A stretch of DNA of 64,000 nt from Nitrospirota bacterium (GTDB lineage Bacteria; Nitrospirota; Thermodesulfovibrionia; Thermodesulfovibrionales; JdFR-88), in contig JAJYJS010000002.1 of the NCBI GenBank assembly GCA_021789215.1, positions 5,762-69,761 of the forward strand, given 5' to 3'. Each line of letters starts with the position of its first letter. Within the stretch, counting starts at the first letter, position 1. The translations under genes were made by a program, and so were the position numbers. The notes beneath the pieces are model-generated. The model searched no databases and was not told the DNA's origin. It saw only the letters and a program-made list of their open reading frames with translations. This document shows positions 36,033 to 45,453 of this stretch, one piece after another.

Positions 36033-37281
36033 GGCGGTTGCCGCCGGCAGCCCGGCGCAGAAGGCCGGGGTGGCGGCTGGCGACACGCTGATATCCGTCA
36101 ACGGCAACGCGGTTTCGGACGCATTGGATTACGCCTTCTACAAGGACGATTACCCGCTCCGGCTTGTCTTCAGGAAGGCCGGAACGGTAGCGCTGGAACT
36201 GGAAGAAGGCGAGACGGCGGGAATCGGGCTCAAGCAGTTCCCGATAAAAAAATGCCGCAACCGCTGCCTGTTCTGCTTTGTCGCGCAACTGCCCAAAGGC
36301 CTGAGAAAGACGCTGTATGTGAAGGACGAAGACTACAGGATGTCTTTCATATACGGCAATTACATAACGATGACCAACCTCACCGGAAAGGACAGGGAGC
36401 GCATCGCGGGACAGAGGCTTAGCCCGCTTTACATATCGGTGCACAGCACCGAGACCGGCGTCAGGAACCACCTGCTTGGAAACCAGGACGCCCCGGACAT
36501 AATGAAAGAGCTGAGGTTCCTGCGCGAAAACAAGCTCCGCGCCCACACGCAGATAGTCCTTTGCCCCGGCATAAACGACGGGGCGCATTTGGTAAAGACC
36601 ATAAGGGACCTCTACTCGCTCTATCCTTATATCATGTCGATAGCGGTCGTGCCGGTAGGCCTTACCGCGCACAGGAAATCCAAAATAAGGCCGTTTGAAG
36701 CGGAAGACGCGGCGCTGGCGCTTGAAACAATAGAGGGGTTTCAGAAGAGGTTCAAAAAAAAGCACGGCGACACCATTGTCTACGGGGCGGACGAGCTTTA
36801 TATCAAGGCGGGAGCGGCGTTCCCGCCGCTTGAGGACTACGGGGAGCTGCCGCAGATTGAAAACGGCGTGGGACTGGTCCCGCTTTTCATGCGCGACTCC
36901 AAAAGACTGAAGCCGTCCGGGCCGTCGGGGAAAAGATATCTCATGTTCACCGGGACGTCCTTTTATCCCTATCTGAAAAGGTTCGTCGATCGCATGGTAA
37001 AGCATGGGCATGATATAACGCTCATGCCGGTGATAAACAATTTCTTTGGCCCATCGGTGACCGTGACGGGGCTCCTGACCGGCAGGGACGTGCTCTCCAC
37101 ACTCGCGGAGCACGCGCCCTCCCATGATATACTACTCGTACCCGACACCGTGATGCGCGACGGGGGAGACGTGTTTCTGGACGATGTGACCCTGTCCGAT
37201 ATGGAAGCGGTCCTGGGCATAAAGGCAAGGCTTATCGAGGCCTCGCCCAGGGGGATAATCTCCGCACTGGAGGAGAAATGA
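35998..37281 (+). CDS. DUF512 family PDZ / radical-SAM-like Fe-S protein
   Basis: 427 residues. A PDZ-like domain at about 7-75 precedes a Cys86-x3-Cys90-x2-Cys93 cluster (CRNRCLFC), the radical SAM pattern, followed by the family blocks FVAQLPKGLRKTLYVKDEDY and YGNYITMTNL and a C-terminal DUF512 domain. Function is not established. It starts with TTG 35998 after a good AGGAATAGGA, inside the pgsA end; no ATG is available near the N-terminus. Confidence 0.87.
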   Translation: MPAREKAGIEVEAVAAGSPAQKAGVAAGDTLISVNGNAVSDALDYAFYKDDYPLRLVFRKAGTVALELEEGETAGIGLKQFPIKKCRNRCLFCFVAQLPKGLRKTLYVKDEDYRMSFIYGNYITMTNLTGKDRERIAGQRLSPLYISVHSTETGVRNHLLGNQDAPDIMKELRFLRENKLRAHTQIVLCPGINDGAHLVKTIRDLYSLYPYIMSIAVVPVGLTAHRKSKIRPFEAEDAALALETIEGFQKRFKKKHGDTIVYGADELYIKAGAAFPPLEDYGELPQIENGVGLVPLFMRDSKRLKPSGPSGKRYLMFTGTSFYPYLKRFVDRMVKHGHDITLMPVINNFFGPSVTVTGLLTGRDVLSTLAEHAPSHDILLVPDTVMRDGGDVFLDDVTLSDMEAVLGIKARLIEASPRGIISALEEK

Positions 37282-38126
37282 AGATAACATCCGGCACCCG
37301 CCTGCTTGCGCTTTTCGGATACCCGGTGGGACACAGCCTTTCTCCGAATATGCACAATGCCGCCTTTCAGGAGATGGGGCTGGATTACTGCTATGTGGCC
37401 CTGCCCGTTGCCCCTGAAGCCCTTGCCGATGCGGTGCGAGCGATACGCGCCCTCAATTTAAGGGGAGTGAACATAACCGTGCCCCACAAGGAAAATGTCA
37501 TCCCGCACCTTGACGAAGTGGACGGGGAGGCCGCATTCATCGGGGCGGTAAACACAATCGTGAACAACGAAGGCAGGCTAAAGGGCTATAATACCGACGG
37601 CAGGGGGTTCATGCAGTCGCTGTCCGAAGAGGGGATAGATGTTTCAGGCAAGAATGTCCTCGTAGTGGGCGCGGGCGGAGCCTCAAGGGCTGTGAGCTAC
37701 TATCTTTCCGGGAAGGCAGGGGCCCTCTCAATATTCGATGTGGACAGGGGCAAGCTTGAAAGGCTTGTCTCGGACCTGGGGAGGATACGGAAAAACGTGA
37801 GCGCGGCCCGGGACGGCAGGATAGACGGCGCGGACGTAATCGTAAACGCGACCCCGCTGGGTCTGAAGGAATCCGACCCGCTGCCGGTGGATGTGCAGGG
37901 GTTGGGACCGCAGATGGCGGCAGTCGACCTCATATACAAGGAGACCCCTTTTCTCCGCGCGGCGGCAAAGGCCGGGGTGAAGACGATGAACGGGCTCGGT
38001 ATGCTCCTTTGGCAGGGGGTGTTCGCGTTTGAGCTTTGGACCGGAAAAAGGCCGCCGCATGAGCTTATGAGAAACGAGCTTTTAAAGGGTTTTGCCGGAA
38101 AGGCCGAAAAGGGAAAAAAGAGCTGA
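37278..38126 (+). CDS. aroE: Shikimate dehydrogenase
   Basis: Reduces 3-dehydroshikimate to shikimate. FGYPVGHSLSPNMHNAAF (substrate serines) at 11-28, NVTVPHK-like NITVPHKENV with the catalytic Lys near 71, NTDGRGF and the NADP-binding GAGGASRAV are present. 282 residues. ATGA overlap with the DUF512 gene upstream and TGATG overlap with lptC downstream. Confidence 0.95.
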   Translation: MKITSGTRLLALFGYPVGHSLSPNMHNAAFQEMGLDYCYVALPVAPEALADAVRAIRALNLRGVNITVPHKENVIPHLDEVDGEAAFIGAVNTIVNNEGRLKGYNTDGRGFMQSLSEEGIDVSGKNVLVVGAGGASRAVSYYLSGKAGALSIFDVDRGKLERLVSDLGRIRKNVSAARDGRIDGADVIVNATPLGLKESDPLPVDVQGLGPQMAAVDLIYKETPFLRAAAKAGVKTMNGLGMLLWQGVFAFELWTGKRPPHELMRNELLKGFAGKAEKGKKS

Positions 38127-38656
38127 TGCGTTTTGTATTCAGGAGAGAAAAACTGAAACTCGCCGTGGCGTTTCTTTTTGCGGCCGGGCTGCTTTTCTCC
38201 TGCCAGCCGAAGGCAAATGAGGCCGCAAGGGAGGGGAAAACCGCCGGATACCTCTCCTACCTTGAAGACGTAAGCGTTTTCAACATACAGGACAACAAAA
38301 CGGTCTGGTCCGCCTCCTCCAGAAAGGCGACTCTCACTGGCGACGGCTCGACCGCAAACCTGGAAAAGGTCTCGCTGAATGTGCCCTCCGAAAATCTCTC
38401 GCTCAAGGCAAACGGCGGGGTCCTGGACCTGGACAGGAACACACTCAACCTGACCGGGCGCATTGAAAGCGAGGTAAAGGGCTTTCAGATGGATACCGAT
38501 TCGCTGAGGATAGTCCCCGGTGGAAAGGTAAGCTCTCCGGCAAACGATATGGTATCGCTCAAAAAAGAACGCATACTGATAGAAGGCAAGGGAATCGAGA
38601 CAGACAGCGAAAGGACGGTGAAGCTCAAGAACAATGTCAAGGCGATCTTTTATTAA
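38126..38656 (+). CDS. lptC: LPS export protein LptC
   Basis: Periplasmic bridge component of the Lpt machine, receiving LPS from LptB2FG. 176 residues with one N-terminal hydrophobic segment (13-25) and a beta-jellyroll body. The segment ends in LLFSC (Cys26), so it may be lipidated rather than a simple transmembrane anchor, unlike E. coli LptC. Identification rests mainly on order: lptC-lptA-lptB-rpoN. Confidence 0.85.
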   Translation: MRFVFRREKLKLAVAFLFAAGLLFSCQPKANEAAREGKTAGYLSYLEDVSVFNIQDNKTVWSASSRKATLTGDGSTANLEKVSLNVPSENLSLKANGGVLDLDRNTLNLTGRIESEVKGFQMDTDSLRIVPGGKVSSPANDMVSLKKERILIEGKGIETDSERTVKLKNNVKAIFY

Positions 38657-39137
38657 AAATCTTTTTCCAGCAGTGGTTTTTTTTGTTGCATGCCTCATTA
38701 TGTCTTCGGGAGCGGTTTACGCGGCGGCCGCGCCCGGCGGACAGGGTGCGGCCCCTATGATGAAAGGGCCTATAACCATCACCTCAAGGTCCCTTTCGGC
38801 CGACACAAAGGCGGGGATTACGGTTTTTGATGGAAACGTCTCCGCAAAGTCAGACAACATGGAGCTTCATGCAAACAGGATGACGGTGTATGGGAACCAG
38901 CAGGGCGGCGGCGTAAACCGCATATTGGCCGAGGGCGCTGTAAAGCTCATAAAGGAAGGGCGCGTTGTGACGGCGGGAAAGGCCGATTACACCAGGGCGG
39001 ATGACAAGATAGTCTTCACTGAAAACCCGAAAATAACCGAGGGCAAGACACTGATTACAGGGACAAGGATTGTCTATTACGTGAGCGAAGACCGCACCAT
39101 CGTGGACGACAGCAAGGTGTTTATGGAAGGCAAGTAA
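38634..39137 (+). CDS. lptA: LPS transport periplasmic protein LptA
   Basis: OstA-like jellyroll protein carrying LPS across the periplasm. Signal peptide of about 31 residues ending VYAAAA, then the LptA fold (ITSRSLSADTKAGITVFDGN, DNMELHANRMTVYG). 167 residues. Overlaps the lptC end by 23 nt. Confidence 0.9.
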   Translation: MSRRSFIKNLFPAVVFFVACLIMSSGAVYAAAAPGGQGAAPMMKGPITITSRSLSADTKAGITVFDGNVSAKSDNMELHANRMTVYGNQQGGGVNRILAEGAVKLIKEGRVVTAGKADYTRADDKIVFTENPKITEGKTLITGTRIVYYVSEDRTIVDDSKVFMEGK

Positions 39138-39141
39138 TAAA

Positions 39142-39864
39142 ATGCATGCCCTGAAAGCGGAAAACCTGGTAAAAAAATACGGGCGGAGGACGGTTGTGAA
39201 CGGCCTCAGCGTCGAGGTGCGTTCGGGTGAAACGGTCGGTCTGCTCGGCCCCAACGGGGCCGGAAAAACGACCACCTTCTACATGATAGCCGGACTCCTT
39301 AAACCCGAAACCGGCAGGGTGCTGCTTGACGGGCAGGACATCAGCCAGCTCGCGATGTACCAGAGGGCCAGAAAGGGCATCAGCTACCTGCCCCAGGAGT
39401 CCTCCATTTTCAGGAAGCTGGACGTAAGGGACAACCTGAGGGCCGTGCTGGAGATAAAAGGGCTTGGCAGGGAAGAAACGGACGAGCGGATAGAGAGGCT
39501 CCTTGACGAGTTCAACCTGAGGGAGTTTGCCTCCAGGGATGGTTACAGGCTCTCCGGCGGCGAGAGGCGCAGGACCGAGATAGCCCGCTCCATAGCGACT
39601 GGGCCGGACTTCATGCTCTTCGACGAACCTTTCACCGGCATAGACCCTATCGCTATAATAGAATTGAAAAAGATGTTAAAATACCTAAAGGAAAAAGGGT
39701 TGGGGATACTCATTACAGACCATAATGTCCGGGACACCCTGTCCATAACCGACAGGGCTTATATAATCAGTGAAGGGCAGATTCTTTTTGAAGGCACCCC
39801 CGGAGAGCTCGTCGAGGAGCCCAGGGTAAGGGAAACCTATCTGGGGCAGGAATTCAGGCTCTGA
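39142..39864 (+). CDS. lptB: LPS export ABC ATPase LptB
   Basis: Cytoplasmic ATPase driving LPS extraction from the inner membrane. Walker A GPNGAGKTTT at ~38-47, signature LSGGERRRTEIAR at ~138-150, Walker B FMLFDEPFTGIDP and the H-loop ITDHNVRDT. 240 residues. TGATG overlap with rpoN. The membrane subunits LptF/LptG are not in the window. Confidence 0.96.
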   Translation: MHALKAENLVKKYGRRTVVNGLSVEVRSGETVGLLGPNGAGKTTTFYMIAGLLKPETGRVLLDGQDISQLAMYQRARKGISYLPQESSIFRKLDVRDNLRAVLEIKGLGREETDERIERLLDEFNLREFASRDGYRLSGGERRRTEIARSIATGPDFMLFDEPFTGIDPIAIIELKKMLKYLKEKGLGILITDHNVRDTLSITDRAYIISEGQILFEGTPGELVEEPRVRETYLGQEFRL

Positions 39865-41303
39865 TGGCACTTGACAGCCGGCTGGAATTAAGACTCCTAC
39901 AGAAGCTGATACTCACCCCCCAGCTTCAGCAGGCCATAAAGCTCCTGCAAATGCCCCAGCTCGAACTTTCGCAATCCCTCACTAACGAACTGATGGAAAA
40001 CCCTTTCCTTGAGGAAATATCCGAGGACGGCAGCGCCGAGATAAGCGAAATAGAGACGAGGGAGACCGAGCACGAGGCGGAGGACTACGACGACACGGAG
40101 GCCCCCCTTGAAAAGCTCATGACGATGTCTACCGACGACTATTTCGAGGAAAGGGGGTTTGACGGGAGGGACCTGGGATATTTCAATCCGGGCACGGTCT
40201 CGCACCCCTCTTTCGAGAATTTCGTCAGCAGGGACGGAGACCTTCAGGACCACCTGATGTGGCAGCTCAGGCTCGCCAACGCGCCTGACGGCATCAGGGA
40301 GGCGGCCGAGGCCGTTATCGGCAACATCGACGAAAACGGGTATCTTCAGGCCACGGCGGAGGACATTGGGTCGATAGCGTCCTGTTCCATCCAGAAGGCG
40401 GAAGACGCCATAAAACTGGTCCAGGGGTTCGACCCGACCGGAGTGGCGGCCAGGGATTTGAAAGAGTGTCTGCTCCTCCAGCTTGACATCCTGGGGCTGC
40501 GCGGCACCCTTGTCGAATCGCTGATTACAAACAACCTTGGAGAACTCGAAAAGAAGAAATACCAGCATCTTGCAAAGATATACAACTGCAGGACGGAAGA
40601 GGTCCTCGCAGCCGTAAAGGTCATAGAAAAACTCGAACCCAAGCCGGGAAGGAACTATTCCAGCTCCAACCCGGTATATATAACCCCTGACGTTTACATC
40701 GTGAAGTCCGAAGGCGAATACCATATCGTGTTGAACGACGAGGGCCTGCCGCGGCTGAGGCTGAGCAACGTATACAAACGGCTGTTTACGCAGAAAAACA
40801 GCCTCGTGAAAGAGGAAAAGCAGTTCATCGAGGAGAAGCTGCGCTCGGCCGTCTGGCTCCTGAAGAGCCTCGACCAGAGGAACAAGACGATATACAGGGT
40901 CGCCGAGAGCATCCTGAAGTTCCAGCGGGAGTTCTTCGACAGGGGCGTAAGGTTTTTAAAGCCCCTGAACCTGAAGGATGTGGCAATGGAGCTTGGCATG
41001 CACGAAAGCACCATAAGCAGGGCCACATCCAGCAAGTATCTCTCGTGCGAGCACGGCCTTTTCAGCCTCAAGTTCTTCTTCTCAAGCGGGGTGCAGAGCG
41101 GGGCCGGAAAGATATCCTCCACCTCGGTAAAGGACCTTATAAAAAAGATAATATCCGAGGAGGACACGCACAACCCCCTGAGCGACCAGGAAATAGTGCA
41201 GATATGCAAGGACAACAGCATCGAAATCGCAAGGCGCACTGTCGCAAAATACAGAAAGGAGCTGAATATAGCTCCACAGAACCAGAGGAAACGCTATGAT
41301 TAA
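39864..41303 (+). CDS. rpoN: RNA polymerase sigma-54 factor
   Basis: Alternative sigma factor that needs AAA+ activators. The Gln/Leu-rich N-terminal region I (LTPQLQQAIKLLQMPQLELSQ) binds core and activators, an acidic stretch follows, then the core-binding domain, HTH (LGMHESTISRATSSKYL) and the C-terminal RpoN box ARRTVAKYRKEL. 479 residues. Follows lptB as in most diderms. Confidence 0.96.
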   Translation: MALDSRLELRLLQKLILTPQLQQAIKLLQMPQLELSQSLTNELMENPFLEEISEDGSAEISEIETRETEHEAEDYDDTEAPLEKLMTMSTDDYFEERGFDGRDLGYFNPGTVSHPSFENFVSRDGDLQDHLMWQLRLANAPDGIREAAEAVIGNIDENGYLQATAEDIGSIASCSIQKAEDAIKLVQGFDPTGVAARDLKECLLLQLDILGLRGTLVESLITNNLGELEKKKYQHLAKIYNCRTEEVLAAVKVIEKLEPKPGRNYSSSNPVYITPDVYIVKSEGEYHIVLNDEGLPRLRLSNVYKRLFTQKNSLVKEEKQFIEEKLRSAVWLLKSLDQRNKTIYRVAESILKFQREFFDRGVRFLKPLNLKDVAMELGMHESTISRATSSKYLSCEHGLFSLKFFFSSGVQSGAGKISSTSVKDLIKKIISEEDTHNPLSDQEIVQICKDNSIEIARRTVAKYRKELNIAPQNQRKRYD

Positions 41304-41318
41304 GGAGGGAACGTAAAA

Positions 41319-41852
41319 ATGAACGTACTCGTGACGGCAAGACATATCGATCTCACACCGGCGCTTAAAAGCTATGCTGAAGAAAAGGTTTCCAAATTCG
41401 ACAGGTATCTCTCCAATATCTCCGAGGCAAAGGTGACCCTGATACTGGAAAAAAACGTGCACAAGGCGGAGGTCCTTCTGAACGCCAACGGCATTCTCAT
41501 CTGGGCGGAAAGCTCCACAGGCGATATTTACGCCGCCATCGACGAGGTGGTCGAGAAGCTTGACCAGCAGGTCAAGAAATACAAGGGCAAGCTCATGTCC
41601 CACAGGAAGGGCGAAAAGGCCCCCGTGGCGGCCGCCGCTATCCCCGAGGCCGGGGCCCCCGCCGAGGAAGGCGGGCGGATAATAAAGACAAAACGCTTCG
41701 GGGTGAAGCCCATGACCGCGGAGGAGGCCTCGCTCCAGATGGAACTCCTCGACAAGAGCTTTTTCATCTTCACCAACGCCGCTTCAGGCGAAATAAACAT
41801 AATATACAGGCGCAACGACGGCAACTACGGCTTGATAGAGCCTGTCAGGTAG
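41319..41852 (+). CDS. hpf: Ribosome hibernation promoting factor, long form
   Basis: 177 residues: N-terminal HPF/YfiA domain (1-~97, MNVLVTARHIDLTPALKSYA), an Ala/Pro/Glu linker, and a C-terminal dimerisation domain (about 120-177, KTKRFGVKPMTAEEA). The long form makes 100S ribosome dimers on its own. AAGGAGG lies before the ATG at 41319. Follows rpoN in the usual order. Confidence 0.93.
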   Translation: MNVLVTARHIDLTPALKSYAEEKVSKFDRYLSNISEAKVTLILEKNVHKAEVLLNANGILIWAESSTGDIYAAIDEVVEKLDQQVKKYKGKLMSHRKGEKAPVAAAAIPEAGAPAEEGGRIIKTKRFGVKPMTAEEASLQMELLDKSFFIFTNAASGEINIIYRRNDGNYGLIEPVR

Positions 41853-41883
41853 ACGGGAGAAGGGAAAAGCGGCCCAACGTCCT

Positions 41884-42726
41884 GTGAAATCCCTTGTTGT
41901 CATTATCACCGGTCTTTCCGGCTCCGGAAAGACCGTGGCCCTCAGGGCGATCGAGGACAGCGGGTTTTTCTGCGTGGACAACCTGCCTCCGCAGCTCATT
42001 GACGAGTTCATCCACATAGCCGCGGACAGGAAATACGTCCAGAACGTGGGCATCGGGATAGACATACGCGAAAAGGAATTTCTCTCCAACATAGAAGAGG
42101 AGATAAGAGCCCTCAGGGGAAAATACAACATAAGCGTCATCTTCCTCGAAGCCGGGAGGGACGTGCTCATCCGCAGGTACAAGGAGACGAGGAGGCCCCA
42201 TCCGCTTGAAGGCAGCAGCATAGAGTCCAGCATAGAGGAGGAGATGCGGCTTGTCGAGCCCCTGCGCGCCGTGGCCGACAAGGTGATAGAAACCTCCTCG
42301 CTGAACCCCCATCAGCTGAGGGAGCTTGTCACCGCGTTTCTTGGCCTCACCGGGGCCGGGTTCAAGATAGTCCTCATGTCCTTCGGATATAAAAACGGCG
42401 TGCCGCAGAGCGCCGACCTCCTCTTTGACGCGAGGTTCCTCCCAAACCCTTTTTTTGTGCCGGAGCTGAAAGAGCTGACGGGCATGGACAGGCCTGTTAT
42501 GGATTTCGTTTCCGGCAACGCGCTCACGAAGGAGTTTGTAAACAAGCTTGAAGACCTGCTCTTTTTCCTCATCCCGCAGTACCGGAAGGAGGGCAAGTCC
42601 TCCCTTACAATCGGCATCGGCTGCACCGGCGGGAGGCACCGCTCTCCGGTCATAGCGGAAATGCTCGCAGAGCAGTTGGACAAAAAACTGCGTCTGCCCA
42701 TTACCGTCGTGCACAGAGACATCTAG
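41884..42726 (+). CDS. rapZ: RNase adapter RapZ (YvcJ family)
   Basis: P-loop nucleotide-binding protein; in enterobacteria it guides RNase E to a small RNA, while in other phyla it binds UDP-GlcNAc or GTP with other roles. Walker A GLSGSGKT at residues 10-17, FFCVDNLPPQLI at ~28-39, and the C-terminal GCTGGRHRSPVIAE. 280 residues, GTG start. ptsN and hprK, which often lie between hpf and rapZ, are missing here. Confidence 0.93.
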   Translation: MKSLVVIITGLSGSGKTVALRAIEDSGFFCVDNLPPQLIDEFIHIAADRKYVQNVGIGIDIREKEFLSNIEEEIRALRGKYNISVIFLEAGRDVLIRRYKETRRPHPLEGSSIESSIEEEMRLVEPLRAVADKVIETSSLNPHQLRELVTAFLGLTGAGFKIVLMSFGYKNGVPQSADLLFDARFLPNPFFVPELKELTGMDRPVMDFVSGNALTKEFVNKLEDLLFFLIPQYRKEGKSSLTIGIGCTGGRHRSPVIAEMLAEQLDKKLRLPITVVHRDI

Positions 42727-42728
42727 GG

Positions 42729-43664
42729 ATGCTCCTCAGGGCCTCCGCCGCAGACGAATCAAAAAGACTGGACAGTTTTATCACCGAAAAAACAGGGCTG
42801 AGCCGCTCGCAGGCAAGAAAGCTCATAGATTCCGGTCTTGCGCTGTTAAACGGCAAGCCCCCGCCGAAGGCCGGCGAAAGGCTGAGGCCGGACGATTCGG
42901 TTGAAATAACCGTACCGGAGCCCGCGCGCGAAGGGCTCGTACCGGAGCCCATCCCGCTGAAAGTGGTCTTTGAGGACGAACACCTGATAGTGGTGGACAA
43001 GCCAGCGGACATGGTCGTATATCCCGCAACGGGGCACAACCGGGGGACCCTCATGAACGCCGTGGCTTACCACTCGAAGAGACTTGCCTCCATAGGCGCC
43101 CCACTCAGGGCCGGTGTCGTCCACAGGCTGGACAAAGACACGACGGGGCTTATGGTCATCGCACTCACGGACAACGCCTATTACGGGCTTGCCAGGCAAT
43201 TCAAGGACCGCTCGATAAAACGCTCCTATGCCGTGATTGTGCATGGGGAGCCAAAGGAAAACGAGGGGACAATCGAGCTTAAGATAGGCCGCTCGGAATC
43301 CAACAGGAAGAAGATGTCAACGAAGGTGAGGAGGGGAAGGGAAGCGCTCACAAGATGGAAGGTGATAGAACGCTTTGGGGTTGCGGCGCTCGTTCAGGCC
43401 GTGCTCGGCACCGGCAGGACCCACCAGATAAGGGTGCATTTCGCCTCCACGGGGCACCCGGTGCTTGGCGACAGGACATACGGACGAAAGACCGATGTAG
43501 AGGTAAAAGGCAATAAAATCCATATTCCAAGACAGATGCTCCATGCCCGCGAACTGGGCTTTGTCCATCCGGAAACAGGCGGCGGGCTGCATTTCGAAAG
43601 CCCCATGCCGCCCGATATGAAGGGTTTGCTTGAAAAGCTCCGGGAACTTAAAATGAAAGCCTAA
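42729..43664 (+). CDS. rluD: RluA-family 23S rRNA pseudouridine synthase (RluD-like)
   Basis: 311 residues: N-terminal S4 RNA-binding domain (~10-75) and a catalytic domain with HRLDKDTTGLMVIA, where the Asp is catalytic, and GRTHQIRVHFASTGHPVLGD. The S4 fusion and length favour RluD type over RluA. It is the last gene of this plus-strand run and converges with the nitroreductase gene (4-bp overlap). Confidence 0.9.
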   Translation: MLLRASAADESKRLDSFITEKTGLSRSQARKLIDSGLALLNGKPPPKAGERLRPDDSVEITVPEPAREGLVPEPIPLKVVFEDEHLIVVDKPADMVVYPATGHNRGTLMNAVAYHSKRLASIGAPLRAGVVHRLDKDTTGLMVIALTDNAYYGLARQFKDRSIKRSYAVIVHGEPKENEGTIELKIGRSESNRKKMSTKVRRGREALTRWKVIERFGVAALVQAVLGTGRTHQIRVHFASTGHPVLGDRTYGRKTDVEVKGNKIHIPRQMLHARELGFVHPETGGGLHFESPMPPDMKGLLEKLRELKMKA

Positions 43665-44176
43665 ACGAAAACTATTGCTTCATCCGTCGGCACCCTTTTA
43701 GGTGGGGAGGGCGTCATCAGCGGGTATCCCACGGGGACGAGCGCAACAGGCTTTAAAGAGGCCGGGAGCCCCAGCACTTTTGCGACCTCGCTTTCATTGA
43801 ATGCGCCGACCCAGACGCTCCCAAGCCCAAGCCCGTGCGCGGAGAGCATCAGGCACATGACGCTGCACGCGGCATCGACAATGCAGTAAAGCTCTCTTCC
43901 CCTCTCCCCGTACTTCCTCGCAACCCACTCCGTATCCGCGCAGGCCACAACGACAAGCGGGGCCGAGGCGACAAACCCCTGGCCAAATGCCGCCCCGGCA
44001 AGTTTCTGCTTTGCCGGAAGGTCTTTTACGAAATAGAATTTTCTGGATTGCAGGTTCCCCGCGGAAGGCGCCCATAAAAGGGCGTCGATGAGCTTCCGTA
44101 CCGCCTCGTCCGGGATTTCCTTCTTCTCGAACTCCCGGACGCTCCTTCTTTCCCTTATGGCGGTGAATATATCCAT
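43661..44176 (-). CDS. Nitroreductase-family flavoprotein
   Basis: 171 residues with the FMN-binding blocks AIRERRSVREF at 5-15, WAPSAGNLQSRKF at about 35-47 and a C-terminal GYP motif. The short form without an extended helix is typical of NADH/flavin-dependent reductases of varied substrates. Substrate unknown. Located 9 bp downstream of the PPC-domain gene. Confidence 0.87.
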   Translation of the reverse strand: MDIFTAIRERRSVREFEKKEIPDEAVRKLIDALLWAPSAGNLQSRKFYFVKDLPAKQKLAGAAFGQGFVASAPLVVVACADTEWVARKYGERGRELYCIVDAACSVMCLMLSAHGLGLGSVWVGAFNESEVAKVLGLPASLKPVALVPVGYPLMTPSPPKRVPTDEAIVFV

Positions 44177-44185
44177 TGCGCCCTC

Positions 44186-44623
44186 CTAAAGCGTTAGCAG
44201 CGAGAGGCCCGATACGGGGTCCAGCCCCCTGCGGGCGTTCACGCCTTTTATCTCCAGGACAACGGCCTCAAGTACGAGGAACGTCCCGGCCTGCTCCCTG
44301 AGGCAGCCAGCCCTCACCTTTTCACCCCTGCCGACAGCGGTATGGAGGTGTGCCTTCGGGGTCTCGCCGTCCCAGAAGATGGTGCCCGTTCCAAGCATCT
44401 CGCTGTTGCCGGATATCTCGTCCCATACGGGCTCGGGAGGCATCTCTCCGCCTTTTGGCCCCAGTACCATCCTGCCCTTTCTGACGCCGCCCACAAGGAA
44501 AAAGACCGCGGAGCGGATGCCCTCATCCTTCGCGAGATCCTGGATGGACTGAAGAAAATCCTCCCCGTCCTCAAACCGTGCGACTATCGCCCTTCCGATG
44601 CTTCCAGACTGGTATTTCATCAT
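44186..44623 (-). CDS. PPC (DUF296) domain protein
   Basis: 145 residues matching the plants-and-prokaryotes conserved (PPC) domain, found alone in bacteria and fused to AT-hooks in plants. Visible features are GIRSAVFFLVGGVRKGRMVLG at about 36-56 and the metal-site-like PKAHLHTAVGRG near 89-100. DNA binding by bacterial members is suggested but not shown. Two tandem ATG codons are possible starts (44623, 44620). Confidence 0.85.
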   Translation of the reverse strand: MMKYQSGSIGRAIVARFEDGEDFLQSIQDLAKDEGIRSAVFFLVGGVRKGRMVLGPKGGEMPPEPVWDEISGNSEMLGTGTIFWDGETPKAHLHTAVGRGEKVRAGCLREQAGTFLVLEAVVLEIKGVNARRGLDPVSGLSLLTL

Positions 44624-44693
44624 GCCTCCAAATGAAAATATATGGGAAAAAGGTTGCGGCGGCCGCCACGGTTCGCCGCGGACAGTCGCCCGC

Positions 44694-44900
44694 TTACCAC
44701 ATGATTGAAAGAAGGCTCTCTATGTCGGACTGGAGCCTGTGGTACTTGCACTCAAGCACCATGCACTGGCCGGACCGGTAGCAGTAGCCGCCCTTTATCA
44801 CGACATGCACCTGGACACCGGACTTCTCCTTGTAGGGGCAATTTATATGGAGCTTTCCCGTGCTTTCGGAAAAGCGCTTTTTTTCGGAAGCGTCCTTCAT
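44694..44900 (-). CDS. Small cysteine-containing unknown protein
   Basis: 68 residues with four cysteines (in INCPYKEKSG, GGYCYRSGQCM and LECKYH), a pattern that could hold a zinc ion or Fe-S cluster. It is placed between the SurA-like gene and the PPC-domain gene on the same strand. Cys spacing and charge suggest it is real; I do not recognise the family. Confidence 0.6.
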   Translation of the reverse strand: MKDASEKKRFSESTGKLHINCPYKEKSGVQVHVVIKGGYCYRSGQCMVLECKYHRLQSDIESLLSIMW

Positions 44901-44942
44901 AGTTTTATTATATTTGAATTTTTTTTTATTTGAAAACAGGCC

Positions 44943-45452
44943 CTAATGGAACAGGGGCGGCGGGCCCTCAAGGAAGACCTCCACCCAGGCCTTTGACCTG
45001 AGCGCCTGGATGTGGCTCTCCAGCCTTCTGTTTACTTCCTGCTCCTCAAGCAGGCTTTCTATCCGGTCCTTGACCTGATCGAATGAGGCGCTGCCGAAAT
45101 TCTTCCGGTTCCCGTCATAAAAATCCCTCACTTCCTGGCCGGATATCTTTATAAAGGCCCTGACCTTGAGGTCTATGTAGTCCCTGATGAGCTTGTCCTC
45201 GTCCGTTGTTTCGGGGAATATTTTTTTGGCCGCCTGCACCAGGAGAGCCCTGTTTATCATCGTGTTAAGCACCTGCTGCCTGGTTATGTCCGGCGTAATC
45301 TGTTTTGCCTTCTGGTATCTGGCGTCCAGTTCGCTGAGCAGTATGGCCTCGTTGTTCACGAACGCAACGGTGCGGTCGATGACCTTTGCCCAGGCCATTG
45401 CCGGAGCCCAAAAAACCAAAACGGCGAGAAAAACAATGCCGGACTTTTTCAT
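44943..45452 (-). CDS. SurA N-terminal-domain-like periplasmic chaperone (no PPIase domain)
   Basis: 169 residues: signal peptide (cleavage about AWA, residue 22) then the SurA N-domain core VIDRTVAFVNNEAILLSELDARYQ and the LVQAAKKIFPETTDEDK helix region. There is no parvulin domain, which follows in E. coli SurA. Starting 1 bp after the tamA stop and pointing the same way, it likely helps outer-membrane protein insertion. Confidence 0.8.
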   Translation of the reverse strand: MKKSGIVFLAVLVFWAPAMAWAKVIDRTVAFVNNEAILLSELDARYQKAKQITPDITRQQVLNTMINRALLVQAAKKIFPETTDEDKLIRDYIDLKVRAFIKISGQEVRDFYDGNRKNFGSASFDQVKDRIESLLEEQEVNRRLESHIQALRSKAWVEVFLEGPPPLFH

Positions 45453-45453
45453 A

